DNA of 64,000 bases from Gordionus sp. m RMFG-2023 (lineage: Eukaryota; Nematomorpha; Gordioida; Chordodea; Parachordodidae), in the NCBI RefSeq assembly GCF_954871325.1, contig NC_088779.1:14572846-14636845 (forward strand), given 5' to 3'. Below are positions 24,301-35,178 of this stretch, piece by piece (within the stretch, counting starts at the first letter, position 1; each line of letters starts with the position of its first letter). The notes beneath the pieces are model-generated. The model saw nothing but the letters and a program-made list of their open reading frames with translations. It made no database searches and had not been told where the DNA came from. A program made the position numbers and the translations under genes.

Positions 24301-27300
24301 CATAAAAAGTTAATGAGAGATTTATTAACATAAAAATTATATATTTTCTTAATTCTTTTATTTAAATCTTCTTTATATCAATCTACAATATGATCGGTGC
24401 CTGATTTTAAGTGCTTAAATTTCATTTTCTGTGCAATATTGTATAATTCCAATAATTATATATGTGTAATTAATTGATTTTATATATTGAGTAAGCATTA
24501 TTTTATATTTAACATGTGATGTATGATTTGATTTTATAGTGCAATATCGTTGTAAATCTAATATAAAATATATATATGTGCATGAATATTTTTTATATGT
24601 ACAATGAATAAGATTTTAGATGTGCAATTTTTTAAAATATATTATATGATTATCGTGCCACACTATTCTCTTTTTTATTAAAAATGTAAATCGTTTGAAC
24701 TCATTTTCAAAAAGAAGTAATAAAAATCATGTAATTCGAAGAAGCCATTTAAGAGAACCCGGCCAAAGGCCGGGCGAAAGCGGGTTGAAGATCCACAAAA
24801 TGAGGTTATGGGGGCAAGTCCCCCATAAAAATGAGGCCGCTATAAAAAAAATTCTCTCTAGGCGGTAGCGTCGACAGTCCGCCCCTGATCATCAGGCTTA
24901 AATAGTGCAATTTATTTTGCACCAAACAGATTGATAAACTTGCATAAGTAAATCGTTTATTTTCAGTCTTATTTTTGATCAGATGGTCGGTTTGATAAAA
25001 AAATTATATATTTTAAGATTACCAAACGTTTCTTTTCAAGAAAAGTACTGTCGTAAAACTACAAAAAGTAGCGCGCTATTGCTTACGCTGCAAAATTATC
25101 CTACTTTAACAACCCTGTTATAAAGTAAAAACAGGCAAGTAATAAATTTTTTCACTTAACCCGACAGTAGAAAAAAAATTTTCCAAGCCCATCCTGAAAA
25201 TCTTTTAAATAAGATTCCCGATCCACAGACCAAAAATCAAGAATAAAAAAATTTAGCCTAAAATTTAATTAATATATGTTTTAACAGTAAGAAATAATCT
25301 AAAAAGAACAAAATTGTAAAATAAAAAAAAATCGAACTAGTGTTGTTAAATGGATTGATTTAGGCAATTTTAAACTAAGATTTTAACCAAATTAATATTA
25401 TACATGCCTCGAAATTTCTTTATAGATGTCCAAACTTCTCTGCCATCTATGAAAATAATCGCTAGGTTTTTCGGCTATAATATTAGACTCGTCGTTATTG
25501 AGCCGTTTAACTATTAAATCAAACCATGATTTATTGCTAACACAACTACAAAATTATAACAAAAATTTTCTAAAACCAGCCTAACCCTCTGAAAACTAAT
25601 ATTTTGCCGATCGTACCCAACTCAAAATAACAGAGGGTTAGGCGGGATTGCCCTCTAATATACTGTTTAGAATATAATATTTAAAATATATAATTCGATA
25701 TTTGTTAAATATATATTTGTAAATGATATTGTTCAGTCTTTCATTCATGTGTGTGTATTTTGTTATTTTTCGATAAACTCAAAAAAGTGTAAAAATCACG
25801 TGTAAAAGGTATACATTTATTGTCTAATTTGTTCTAATTAAAATATATTTTCCAATATAAACAATAAATTTCTGTTTTTTTTTGTACTTTTGCAATTCCT
25901 TTATCTTTATCATGTAATCATTATTATTTCAATTATAAATGATTAGTTTCTAGATATTTAGTTCAATTCATTGTTTAATATTTTTATTATAAGGTAATCA
26001 GTTTCCAATCCTTTAAAAATCGGAATTGATTTCCAAATAGTTCTTTTATCAAACCCATTTTTATAAACTTTCATTGTAATAAGACTTTCATTAATATTTT
26101 TATCCTTTTTGTTTTGTCATGTTAAGCTTTTTTTTATATTTCATCTAGGCTTGACCACATCAAATAAAATGGTTTATTTATCATAATACCGATATCATTT
26201 CTTTATCCGTTATATAGAATATATCTTTTAACATTTTCATTTAGTACCTATAAAATATCAACATTTATACGCAAAAGATAAGATTTTAAAGTTTCATCTT
26301 TCGCCGTAAATGTATTAATAAAAAACCAAATATATAGTAAATATTTTAAGTATTAGAAATTTTATTATAAAATGCTTTATGGTTTATTTAACAAAATGTT
26401 TAAAATACTTACACGATTTGGACATTTCTGGTAGCAAATATTTGCAAAGCAATCAAAATATACATGTTCGACATCTGGAAATTTAAATGTTTTGAAATTG
26501 AAATACGCAATTCGTCCAAATTTTTCATCATCATTTTTATTAATCTTATTACCCTTTATCGTTATGTCATCTGCCTGGGAAGGATCGTATGTGTATTGAG
26601 AACTCACTAAATTATTGTCAATGGGACATCTATTGATTAATTTAATTTTCAAATTAGTTTTACCTATAGAAATACAAATGGACTTATTATATATTTTATA
26701 AATTGGTAGGTGAAGATTTATATTTATAATTTTTTAGCAATCATTACTAATAAAATTATTTATATCTATCGAAACTAGAGAGTCCTGGAATCAATCGATT
26801 CTAGTGGCCGATACCCAAAAATGATAATTATCATAAATTTGAATTTTTTTTAGGATACTTCGAGATAGAAAAAAAATGAATATATAAAATTTTAAGCGGA
26901 TAAAAAGGAAAGAAACAAGGTACTTTTTTTCCCTCTTTTTACTTTATTAATTTACATACTTTTATAAATTAATTAGATAAGATATTAAAAAAAAGATAAT
27001 AAAACAATAATATTTATGAATTTTATTCCTGCTTTTTTCAATAAATATGCTACTTTATTGTTTGTTGATATCGATATTAAGATAAGCCCTATATTATATT
27101 ATATCAGTTCTGGAATCGGTGCCAAAAGTGGCATCGGTGCACATTTCTGAACGAAACCTTAAGATTCAGAGTAAAGATTTTATTTTTTATATTTCATAGG
27201 AATTATTTGAAAATTGTATATTTTAAAAAAATTATAATTAAATTTTAGACAGTTGTTAACATTGACATATAACTTCCAATCTTTCATTTCATCTTCATAA

Positions 27301-30024
27301 TAAAAGTTTATTAATTTTCAAAAAAAAACCAAATGCATACTAAAGATAATTGATTTATAAAACTTAGAATATTACCTGAAAATCAACCTTTTTAAATTAA
27401 GCAAAAAAATAAAACTTATTTTATTCTTATTTAAATTTGAATAAACTAAATAGTCATTATAAGTCTTTTAAAAAAGTTAATCGGAAAATCAAATGAATCA
27501 ATAATAACCCTCTTTCATCGTTTAAACGAATTTTCCCATAATTCAGTCCATCATGTGCCATGCAGTCAAATAAATACATATCATAATCTAAAAAATCGTT
27601 GAAATCATATTAAAATAGAACATGGGAACCAAAAAAAGGCTACTTTTAATCAGGGCTGTGAACCCGAACCCTGAACCAGAATCCTTCAACCCTAATATTT
27701 TCAAGAACACTGAACCACAAACTTTTTTTAAATTTAAGGATCAGGGTTAAATTATTTATTTTATCTGTTTTTCTTTTAAAAATTATTTTTTAAATTATAA
27801 AAAAATAGTATTAAAAATATATATTAAAAAATAACATGTATAATATTTATATAATAAAAAAACATATATAAAATATAATTGTTATTTTTATTTTTAATAT
27901 TAAAACATTATTGGTAGAATCTTTTTTAATTATAAAATTTTTCGACACAGAACCCTGAACCCTCCTGACCCCAACCCGGGTTCAAAGATTTTTCACTGAA
28001 CCTAAACCTTTTTTATAAGCGGAATCACAGCCCTGCTTTTAATAAGTTTTAAAAACTTCAAATTAATTTTCCGTGGCAGCAACTATATTTCTTTTTTTGG
28101 GAAGAAATCTTATTGGTCATCCACCTAATTAACTATCATATATTGTAGGATAGTATATACTTTTTCATTATATTAAATTTGTATCTCAAATCTTTTAGCT
28201 ACTTTTTATTAGAAAATTACTTTATCAAGACATATCAAAATGAAGATCAACTAATTTTTATTATAATTTACAAAAATACTTTTTATATTAATAAACTGAA
28301 CAATAAAAAAAGTTTTTCAGGTAAACCATTTTTACTAAGATTTGTGCACGAATTAAAGTTGATTGTAATATAAGCGCCTACCAAATTTCATAAAAGATTG
28401 ACCTCCCGATAATGAAATCATGTTAAAAAGTATTAAATCTTTCTACAGTTTTAATTCATATCAGCTGTGTCAGCTAGTATCTCTCAGATAACAAGAAATG
28501 AGATATTAAAAATTATTTATTATTTGCCAAAAAAAATTTGAATATAAAATTGATTGGTCTTTTTTGTCTTATTTTATAAAGATATTACCTGAATAGCCAG
28601 GGAGATTCACGGCAACGGTAGCTATATCCCCTAATTGTAATATATCGGTGGCATAATTGTCTGGGTTTTTGCCTTTTGTTATTTTCATATAAACATCTGG
28701 AACATTTGCTGTGTAGGGAATTACTTGAGTTACTTCAGTGCGTCTTAGGAATGCAATTTGAGGGTGGAATTTAAATATAAAAATTCTCTTACGGTATAGT
28801 GAATCCGGTATTTATCCTTTTTGTACCTACCATGCTTTCTTTACATTTAACTCCATATATTTTATCATCCGTATTCAATATTCCATAATAAGGTTCAAAC
28901 ATAATCACTACAATATTTTCAAATACCCTCTTTCCATAGTCTTCACTTTTTGGTTCGGATAGATAATTTAACTTAAAACAATAAAAATAAAAGAAACACA
29001 TAACTTAATTTGCAATTAGATTTAAAAATATTGTATACATTTAATAGTTTTTATTTTTCCCTGAAATTTCCAAAAGAAATAATTTTATAATAATTTTTTT
29101 TTGTAATTTTTTTTTATTTCTATAAAATACAAATATTGATTCTATTTTCATTCTATCGATATATATTTTTTCAAAAGTTTGAATTCTGGGGTGGTTCTAA
29201 ATATAGAACTTTAAAATTCCGAATGTGAAACCGGTCTATCCTTTTATTTTTATCTAATAGAATTGCTTAAAATTACAAGTATTCGGTTTCCATTCTATTC
29301 CATAAATATTTTTTAATAATGATTAATAGCTTATATAATTTTCTACCTGCTCTTTTTTAAGAGTACCACATGCATCCAATGGAATTTTAAACCTAAAAGA
29401 ATATTCACCTTTCCCAAAACCTTTGCAACTTTTTCCTTTGTAGTAGCCCTTTGTATAAATAACTCCTTCGAATGGTTTAGAGAAACTCACATCTATCGCC
29501 ATTTCTTTGGTCGAAAAATCACAAAACACTCGAACATCTTGTATTGATAGTTATTATATTATTTTTTTTAAATGTAAAATTACCAGAAATTTTTTCATCT
29601 AGCATATTAGAATTAAAAGTAGGAAATTTATTAGAAGAGGCTACATTATTGATACTATTAATATTATTGTTAATATTATCATGGAATGTATCATCTAATG
29701 AATCTTTTTTTACAATAGTATTTTTAGCATAAGGTATATAAGGAGACGAAGAACGGGGTTGTAAATTAGATGAAGGTTCATATTCTCCTGCATCATAAAA
29801 ATTATCATCCTCTGAAAATGATCTTGATATAAAGTCAGAATCATCGGATTTTGTTGTAATATCTAAATAAAAATTTTTACTAGAAATACAATTTTCAATA
29901 TTACTGAAATTTAAAAGTTTATCCCTGTTAAACGAGGAAGAATCAGTGTAATGAGCAACTTTTTTGGAATGCGTATCAATTTGATTAGCATTTTCTTTAA
30001 ATTTATTATGATCTTTGAGGCTAT
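15368..30024 (-). CDS. ZP-domain membrane protein (cuticlin-like), 5' end missing
   Basis: ZP proteins polymerise into extracellular matrices; in ecdysozoans they shape cuticle. Exons on the minus strand: 30024-29584, 29537-29347, 28971-28831, 28787-28589, 26663-26413, 15958-15811, 15597-15368; phases agree at each join, giving about 532 residues. Residues 1-147 are Ser/Asn/Asp-rich. ZP-N begins at DVRVFCDFSTKEMAIDV, with SFSKPFEGVIYTKG, CKGFGKGEYSFRFKIPL and DACGT. ZP-C has VPDVYMKITKGK, LGDIATVAVNLPG, FNFKTFKFPDVEHVYFDC and NICYQKCPN. Then follow RIRKRELD (R-x-K/R-R furin-type site, ~residue 418), a spacer, a transmembrane segment (IALLLIIVLFIFLSFLLFVL, ~478-500) and a 30-residue tail with a TAA stop. 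Small introns are 43 and 46 nt; large ones 1.9 and 10.45 kb. No signal-peptide exon was found, so the start is unknown. No break was seen. Confidence 0.88.
16489..16632. repeat. 36-bp minisatellite, four units
   Basis: TGGCGTAATATTTACCTATT plus ATTTTCAAATTTCTAG repeats at 16489, 16525, 16561 and 16597, the last unit more diverged. Because 36 is a multiple of three, the minus strand stays open and reads YYATRNLKIIGK repeatedly; this is a by-product of the repeat, not evidence for a gene. Confidence 0.9.
16650..17940 (+). pseudogene. hAT transposase relic (52-kDa-repressor/DUF4371 type), split by a MITE
   Basis: In-order traces: ILVSILLELKEIRASVDEEF near 16930, PRLAATQTHRQNISIRSVEK near 17053 (the family's PR-A-TQ-HR-N motif), LATLPIS near 17380, and after an insertion KTYLRSTTSDSKLNGLDLLN followed by IRRH and RLDFTL near 17800-17930, the C-terminal dimerisation region. 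The MITE at 17438-17797 falls exactly between R-R-I and KTYLRST. Many stops; inactive. It lies in the long ZP-gene intron. Confidence 0.75.
17438..17797. mobile_element. hAT-like MITE, GGCCCGG family, inside the hAT relic
   Basis: Begins CAGAGCCCTGCAGAGGTACC, like the reversed right end of 53810-54102. The interior alternates T-runs with GGCCCGG words at least eight times. The right end is eroded, so the target duplication cannot be read, but the point of entry is fixed to within a few bases by the flanking transposase remnant. Confidence 0.7.
18174..18860. mobile_element. foldback-like element A with palindromic end arrays
   Basis: Ends are inverted: ACCGGTGTAGTATTGTAAAA at the left, and ACCGGTGTAGGATTGTGAAA when the right end is reversed. 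Each end carries several copies of a near-palindrome, ATCAATACCGTATTGAT, in varied states (left 18196-18245, right 18745-18835). The core has AATGGCCACCAATATTTTTG followed by AAGCGATGAA near 18580, repeated in degraded form twice more. No open frame. Located in the long ZP-gene intron. No clear target duplication. Confidence 0.7.
18861..20536. other. ZP-gene intron sequence, no confirmed gene
   Basis: A 92-codon minus-strand open frame (19999-20277; FIEQSYGCRTRFKLEIIGDP) has a fairly protein-like composition but no motif I recognise; it could be a fragment of an unknown gene or chance. At 19760-19920 a plus-strand stretch (GVIKEDGIVLFIKRDAKM) faintly resembles Tc1 transposases; too weak to call. 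Confidence 0.3.
20537..24887 (+). mobile_element. hAT transposon (ZMYM1/DUF4371 type), 4.35 kb, with 8-bp target duplication
   Basis: Ends are CAGGGGTGAACTGGCC on the left and, reversed, CAGGGGCGGACTGTCG on the right, flanked by a perfect 8-bp duplication ATCATCAG (20529-20536 and 24888-24895). The size, 8-bp duplication and CAGGGGCGGACTG-type ends fit the hAT superfamily. It carries a broken transposase (21480-24304) and has landed in the 10.45-kb ZP-gene intron. Confidence 0.9.
21480..24304 (+). pseudogene. hAT transposase with TTF-type zinc finger, broken
   Basis: Domain order as in ZMYM1-like transposases. Near 21480, AADLKAAGAVPKQLKLSFFD. 22130-22440: TTF-type zinc finger (CSICLAFA, HENSRIHINAAYLRASKNKS, FLGKQNLPY). 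22600-22700: LLSKTTVNKVIDIVLDQIRD. 22727-23014: MQIDSTQNISLYDQATICIR with the first catalytic Asp, then IGESFDGAANMR. Near 23090, FFGESYKRMGAWG and RRLQKIDETRG. 23722-23925: LNVQYLHPRHFDERN, the insertion region. Near 24150-24300: FSKLKIIKNRLRANIDQEKL, the C-terminal dimerisation region. Frames shift and stops occur between several of these pieces, so it is inactive, but all main parts remain. Confidence 0.85.
24896..25329. other. ZP-gene intron sequence
   Basis: No gene. TACTGTCG at 25046 and CGACAGTA at 25145 form a short inverted pair about 100 bp apart; this may be a minute terminal-repeat element, but arms of 8 bases are not conclusive. Confidence 0.3.
25338..25516. mobile_element. hAT-like MITE, TAGTGTTGTTAAA family, older copy
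   Basis: Starts TAGTGTTGTTAAATGG and ends GAGCCGTTTAACTATTA. The interior words TAGATGTCCAAACTTCTCTG and GCCATCTATG match the copy at 54792-55014. Flanks AATCGAAC and AATCAAAC agree at 7 of 8 positions, consistent with an aged 8-bp duplication. Confidence 0.75.
25580..25642. repeat. hairpin with 12-bp perfect arms
   Basis: CCTAACCCTCTG (25580-25591) and CAGAGGGTTAGG (25631-25642) are exact reverse complements separated by 39 bases. Could be a tiny MITE or a structured element; no function is implied. Confidence 0.6.
26767..27157. mobile_element. possible hAT-like MITE
   Basis: AGTCCTGGAATCAATCG near 26789 and TTCTGGAATCGGTGCC near 27109, with an outer end GCATCGGTGCACATTTCTGA resembling the fragment near 541-557. 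Boundaries and target duplication are not certain. Located in the 1.9-kb ZP-gene intron. Confidence 0.35.
27651..28035. mobile_element. hAT MITE, 385 bp, with 8-bp target duplication
   Basis: Left end CAGGGCTGTGAACCCGAACC; the right end reversed is CAGGGCTGTGATTCCGC. Perfect duplication CTTTTAAT at 27643-27650 and 28036-28043. The interior near both ends is made of CTGAACC/GAACCC words. It lies in the 1.9-kb ZP-gene intron (26664-28588). Confidence 0.88.
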
Positions 30025-30274
30025 CTGTAAAAAAAATTCATTGTAAGTTTTATAATTACGGGAAAGTTGAAAATATTTTATTTTATATTTAATCCCTCCA
30101 AGTAGTATATTATTTATTAAGAGGGGATATACTCCTTAAATACCTAAGAATATAATGATCAGAAAAACAAATTTTAAATCTACCTAACTATGTAAAAATA
30201 ATAATAAGATTTATTTTTATTTACATAAATTAAAAAAGGCAAATAAGGTTTAAGCTGGTACTTTTACACTCTAC

Positions 30275-30306
30275 CTCCTGAAGCCAATGAAGATATTATT
30301 ATTCCT
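30275..30306 (-). CDS. candidate 32-nt upstream exon of the ZP gene
   Basis: Flanked by TTTCTTTCTAG and GTAGAG on the minus strand. Its phase fits the exon at 30024-29584, joining GGA-G to AT-AGC and reading GIIISSLASGD. Such a tiny exon can arise by chance in this sequence, so this is only a suggestion. Confidence 0.3.
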
Positions 30307-30652
30307 CTAGAAAGAAATACAAAACCGAAAAATAATTTAAAGTATAAAATTAATATTCTATTACATTTTATCTAGTTAAAGAAACCCGACTTTATAAACT
30401 TTAAATTTGTACGCTTTTTTATTTAAGTAATTGGATTTTGCTTAAAATTTAAAAATAAATGCAGACCGTAGCCCCACTAGGGGCACAGGGGCTCAAGCCT
30501 CACAAAATTGAAGATCTCCCTGTTGAAATTCTAAAAAATACAATTAAAATGTCATTTTTAAAAATGTTAGCTATCAAAAAAGTCCTAAAATTTTTTTTAT
30601 TGAACCTCCTTTTAGACCACTTCCAAACAAGTGATTTTTTCAAAATGGTTTC

Positions 30653-30915
30653 TGTTGCAAATGTTGAATTAAAGAGAAAAATAAAAATGTTTATTTATTT
30701 TCAAGAGATGTCAATCAGATTATTATTCTTTTAATAATATGTTTTTATTGTAAAAGTAATATTTTATTCAGTGTGTGATTTTTTATATGAAATGAGTCGG
30801 AGATTTTATTAAATGAGTTGTATATTTATGAATTGGAATTTGAATTATTTGATATCGATTTTTATGATTATACTATTGGAATTTATTAGATGAAAAATTA
30901 AAGAGAAATATTTTA
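30653..30915 (+). repeat. left LTR
   Basis: Begins TGTTGCAAATGTTGAATTAA and ends AGAAATATTTTA. Nearly identical to the right LTR along its whole length. Confidence 0.9.
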
Positions 30916-31253
30916 TTGGTGCCGACCGACCAAGATTCGTGAACTCTTATTAGGGAAAAAATAAGTTAGAGAAAAAAATAAAAATTGAGATATTTAGAGA
31001 AAAAATATAACAAGAGTGTTTTATAAAAATAAATTTCAGACGTTATTAATCAAGAAAAAAATTTTCTAGGACCGGGTTCCTCAAAATAATAGTAATTCCG
31101 GATATATATAAAAGTAAGAAATTTTTTTTTTGTATTATAAATTACACAACGCAATAGTAATATTTTTTGGATTAAAATTAAAAATATATGAGATAAAATT
31201 TTAAATTTTGGGTAATTAATAAAAAAATAGCTTTTTATTTTAATGATAATTAT

Positions 31254-34200
31254 CAGAGTTGTTAAAGTATCTAGTTATAAAAATGTAGTATCTGTATCTA
31301 GATAGATTTTTTAGAAAGGTATCTGTATCTAGATATTTTTTAGAGGTGTCTGTATCTGTTTTTAGATACTTTTTAAGATACATTTTATATACCCCTTTTT
31401 TTATTATAAATAAAAATATTTGACTGTAAAATGTATTTTATTTCATATGAGCTTATGAAATAAATAAATATATATATATATATTATATATTAATATTTAT
31501 TAATACTATAATAAGAATTGTATATACATAAAATATTAATACTATAATAAAAAATTATATATACATAAAATATTAAAACTTATATATAAAAAATATATAT
31601 AAATATTCATTAATTTAAATATTATGTCCGAGTTTATCAATAAACCATACAAATTTTAATATTACAATATGGAAATGGTAAATTTTATTTTATAACTAAA
31701 TTTTTAAGTTTATATATTTATTTAGATCTATATCGATGAAGAAGAGGAAGCAACAACAAGTTCTATTGCTTTACCATGGCCAATTTATAGAGCATATTTT
31801 AAAATAATATCTCAAAACAATGAAAACAATTCTCTTTTGCAAAATGTTTGCCGTGTCTACCTAAAAATACAAAAATATCCGTCAGTATGACTTCAGCGTG
31901 CAATATCGTTAAGCACATAAGGGTATAGATATTATATATTTAAAATTCTAATTTAAATTTTAAGAGAAAACATCCAACCTTGTTAACAAAAATAAAAAAG
32001 GGGAAGGAAAATAAAACTACCAAAGAAAATATCGGACAAGGCTCATCCTCCAATAATATTTTTGCTAAAAGACCTTTGACTTTAACTCAAGGCACTTTAG
32101 ATGATTTAATTATTGCTTTTATTATAGATGGCATGCAGCCATTTTCAATTGTTGAAAATCCTTCTTTTAAAAAAATGATCAACACTTTGGCTCTACACAA
32201 AAATATAATTTGCCGACAGACAGTTGTTGGTAGAATTTCCCAAAGATGGGAAAATGAAAAGAAAGAAATAATTAAAAGTCTTATAGAACCATCATTAATA
32301 TGCACAACAGCAGATTGTTGGAATGCCTATCGCCGGTATAGCTAACATTTAAATTTGTATAATAATTAATTAAGAATAAATTATTTCAGCAATTTTAAAA
32401 AATTTTAATTTTTAGTTCATACATAGGAGTAACCATTCACTATATAAATCCAATAAGTTTGGAAAGAAAAAATATAGCGTTGGCTTGTAAAAGAATGACT
32501 GGTAGTCATACATATGATAAAATAGCAAAAAATTTACAAGATATAGCTAAGGATTATTGCATTCAAAATAAAATTTCAAAGACCATTATAGATAATGCCA
32601 AAAATTTTATAAAATATTTTAGGTTTATTTTATTATAAATAAATATAAACATAATATATGATTGATTACTTAATTTATTAAAGAGTTTTCAAGCATATTG
32701 AAAATAATACAAGTGAATCAATTGATGATCTGGAAGATGAAGCAGTTGTGCCAATTTCTATATCAAATCTTTATAATACTGCACAGGATTCTGAATTATC
32801 AGAATCATTTAGTTTACCTCATCACCAATGTTGTGCCAGTCACACATTGAATCTTATAGCCACTGTGGATGCCAATAGAGCCATGCAGTGTAAATAATAT
32901 CAGAGGGTAAAACTAATTTTAATTTAAGTAATATTTTCTTCATTAGATATATAGCACAACACTACATAAATGCCAAAATATATGGAATAGGCAAAATAAG
33001 TCTCCTATTTCATCTGAGATTATTAAGGAGGAATATATTGGTCGTTATTTTATATGTCCTAATATAACTAGATGGAACTCCACTTATAATGCCTTACAAT
33101 TAATGTCAGAAATTATAAAAGCTAACTCTGATAAAGTGGACAAGATATGTGATAGAATAAAACTACCTAGGTTTTTACCTAATGAATGTGATTTTATTCA
33201 TGAATATTGTTTAGTAAGTTATAAATAATATTTATATATATAGCATTATTTTAAATTAGCTAATGAAGCCAATAGCTAATTCCCTTGATATTTTGCAGAG
33301 AGATAAGTATATGTACACAGCTTATTACTGTGCAACTATTTCACAACTTATTATCAAATTAAAGAATTTTAAAGAAATGAACCTGAGATTCTGTTTACCA
33401 CTCTTAGATGCCTTACTTAAAGGGATTGAGTATAGGTAAATTAATATAATAAATTAAAAATATTTAATAATTCTAGGTTTATTGTGACCTTATTTGAAGA
33501 TGATAATATTATAGCAACCATGCTCCACCCTTTTTTTAAACTTGATTGGACATGGTTGCAAATGGAAGAAAATCTTAATAAAAGAAAACAATTGATACAA
33601 AGATTAGCTGGTGAATTATCAAAGTCATCAACTGACTGCAAGCAAATAACCTGCCAAAAAAAACAAATAATTTAATTTCAGATTTTTTTCAGTACCCTAC
33701 AGCAGATATAATTTCTAATAATGATTTAAATTTTGATAATCAACAAATTTTAAATAATTTTTTCAAAAATGAATGTAGAGATTTTAGCATTTTTAAAGAA
33801 TACCCTGATATAAAATTGTTATTTATTAAATATAACACTACAATTCCTTCAAGCGCCCCTGTGGAAAGACTATTTAGTGTTGCTAAAAATGTCTTTACTG
33901 ATAAACGAGGATGCCTAAATGATCAAAATTTTCCAAATATTTTATTACTGAAATCTAATAATTATTTATAATTATTTAATCATATATTTTCATATATTAT
34001 ATTAAAATCATTATTTTAGTTATATTCTGATAAATGTTATATCGCGTCAATAAATTTTTTAGCTCATTTCATGAATTTTCACAATATAATATTAATTTAG
34101 GTTTATGCAAACCTATAAGAGCACAATAAAAAATGTATCAGTATACAGATACATTTAAAAATTGTATCTGTATCTTGATAACTTTTTAGACGCTGTATCT

Positions 34201-34271
34201 GTATCTAGATAACTTTTTAGACTATGTATCTGTATCTAGATCCATTTAAAAAGTATCTCTTAACAACTCTG
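31254..34271 (+). mobile_element. hAT transposon, 3018 bp, nearly intact, 8-bp target duplication
   Basis: Terminal repeats CAGAGTTGTTAAAGTATCT and, reversed at the right end, CAGAGTTGTTAAGAGATAC. Perfect duplication ATAATTAT at 31246-31253 and 34272-34279. Both ends carry several subterminal copies of GTATCTGTATCTAGATA, likely transposase-binding sites. It contains one multi-exon transposase gene in the same orientation and lies inside the LTR element, so it is the younger of the two. Confidence 0.93.
31669..33971 (+). pseudogene. hAT transposase gene (BED finger + RNase H-like core), nearly whole
   Basis: Exons, most with GT-AG introns of 41-80 nt: 31669-31677 (tentative ATG), 31726-31922, 31965-32335, 32416-32622, 32684-32888, 32947-33213, 33260-33435, 33477-33971. 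The BED-type finger spans exons 2-3 (CLPCLPKN ... VKHIR-RKHPT). Exon 3 has LICTTADCWNAYRR with the first catalytic Asp; exon 4 IALACKRMTGSHTYDKIA and IIDNAKNFIKYF; exon 5 HQCCASHTLNLIA; exon 6 ICPNITRWNSTYNAL; exon 7 MKPIANSLDILQ; exon 8 MLHPFFKLDW and the dimerisation region SSAPVERLFSVAKNVFTDKR. Three blemishes are seen: a frame change just before the finger (about 31845), a donor one base off after CAG at 32888, and a one-base slip at the A8 run 33656-33663. About 640 residues otherwise, the normal size. Confidence 0.88.
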
Positions 34272-34300
34272 ATAATTATAATAAGTATAATATTAATAAA

Positions 34301-35178
34301 ATGACAAAATTTAAGAGTAATTTTAATAAAATTTTTAATTCAAACTTTAATAAAGTGGATGTGACCAATAATGTCATTACTGCATTAATTTTTTTTATGT
34401 TATATGTAATCTTAATTATAATGAAACAAGTAAGTAGGAAAATAAAAAGAAGATCTTTTAAAAATAGAGAAAATGATATAAAAAATACAAATATCAAAAA
34501 TTTAATTCCTAAAGTTTTGGTGAAATCTCCAGATATTTCTGAAGATATCAAAAATAGTTTACATTTAATTTTGTTAGAATTAAAAAATTTAAATGGTAAA
34601 AAAAATGTTATAATGGAAGAAAAATCCGAGAAAATAATTAGATACTAGTGAAGTATTTAATTTTCCTCAAAATATTTACATATCGGAGGATATAAATAAA
34701 AAATTAAATTCAATTGTGATAGTATTTAAAAAGCAAATTTTGAGGTTTTAATCGAGAAACCAGTAGAATTTTGAAAAATAATAATACAAATAATACCAAT
34801 AATACTTTGAGACAAAGTACAGAGGAATCTCTAATTTTATGTGAAATTAGAGAAATGAGAGAAAATATGAAAAATTTGTCCAGAGATGTTTCCAACTTAA
34901 AAATTAAAAATAATAATAATATAATTGAAAGTTGTGAATTTTGTGGAAGAAAAGGACATATCGGTAAAAATTGTTATGCAAGAGACCGAAAAACCAATGA
35001 GAATGTGATTACAAAACCAAGTGAAAAAAATGACATAGTGTGTCATCGATGTGGTTTTGTAGGACATATAAAAAGAAATTGCATGGGAAGTCAATTTCAA
35101 AAGTGGATTTCCGCAACAAACACCAGTAGTGATAAATCTAGTGGTTCGAAGTATACAAATTCCTCAGATTATAAATGA
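34301..35178 (+). other. Gag-like region of the LTR element
   Basis: The N-terminal part (34301-34648) is lysine/asparagine-rich. The part at 34771-35178 has two CCHC zinc knuckles, CEFCGRKGHIGKNC and CHRCGFVGHIKRNC, as in retroelement nucleocapsids. It is treated as a fossil; whether it is whole cannot be judged without related copies. No pol-like motifs follow between 35180 and 36520. Confidence 0.7.

Noticed and set aside
30459-30734. 91-codon plus-strand open frame
   Set aside because: It runs from unique sequence into the left LTR, across the insertion boundary, so it cannot be an ancestral gene.
34276-34551. 91-codon minus-strand open frame, very hydrophobic
   Set aside because: Antisense to the Gag-like region; the hydrophobicity mirrors the lysine/asparagine-rich sense strand.
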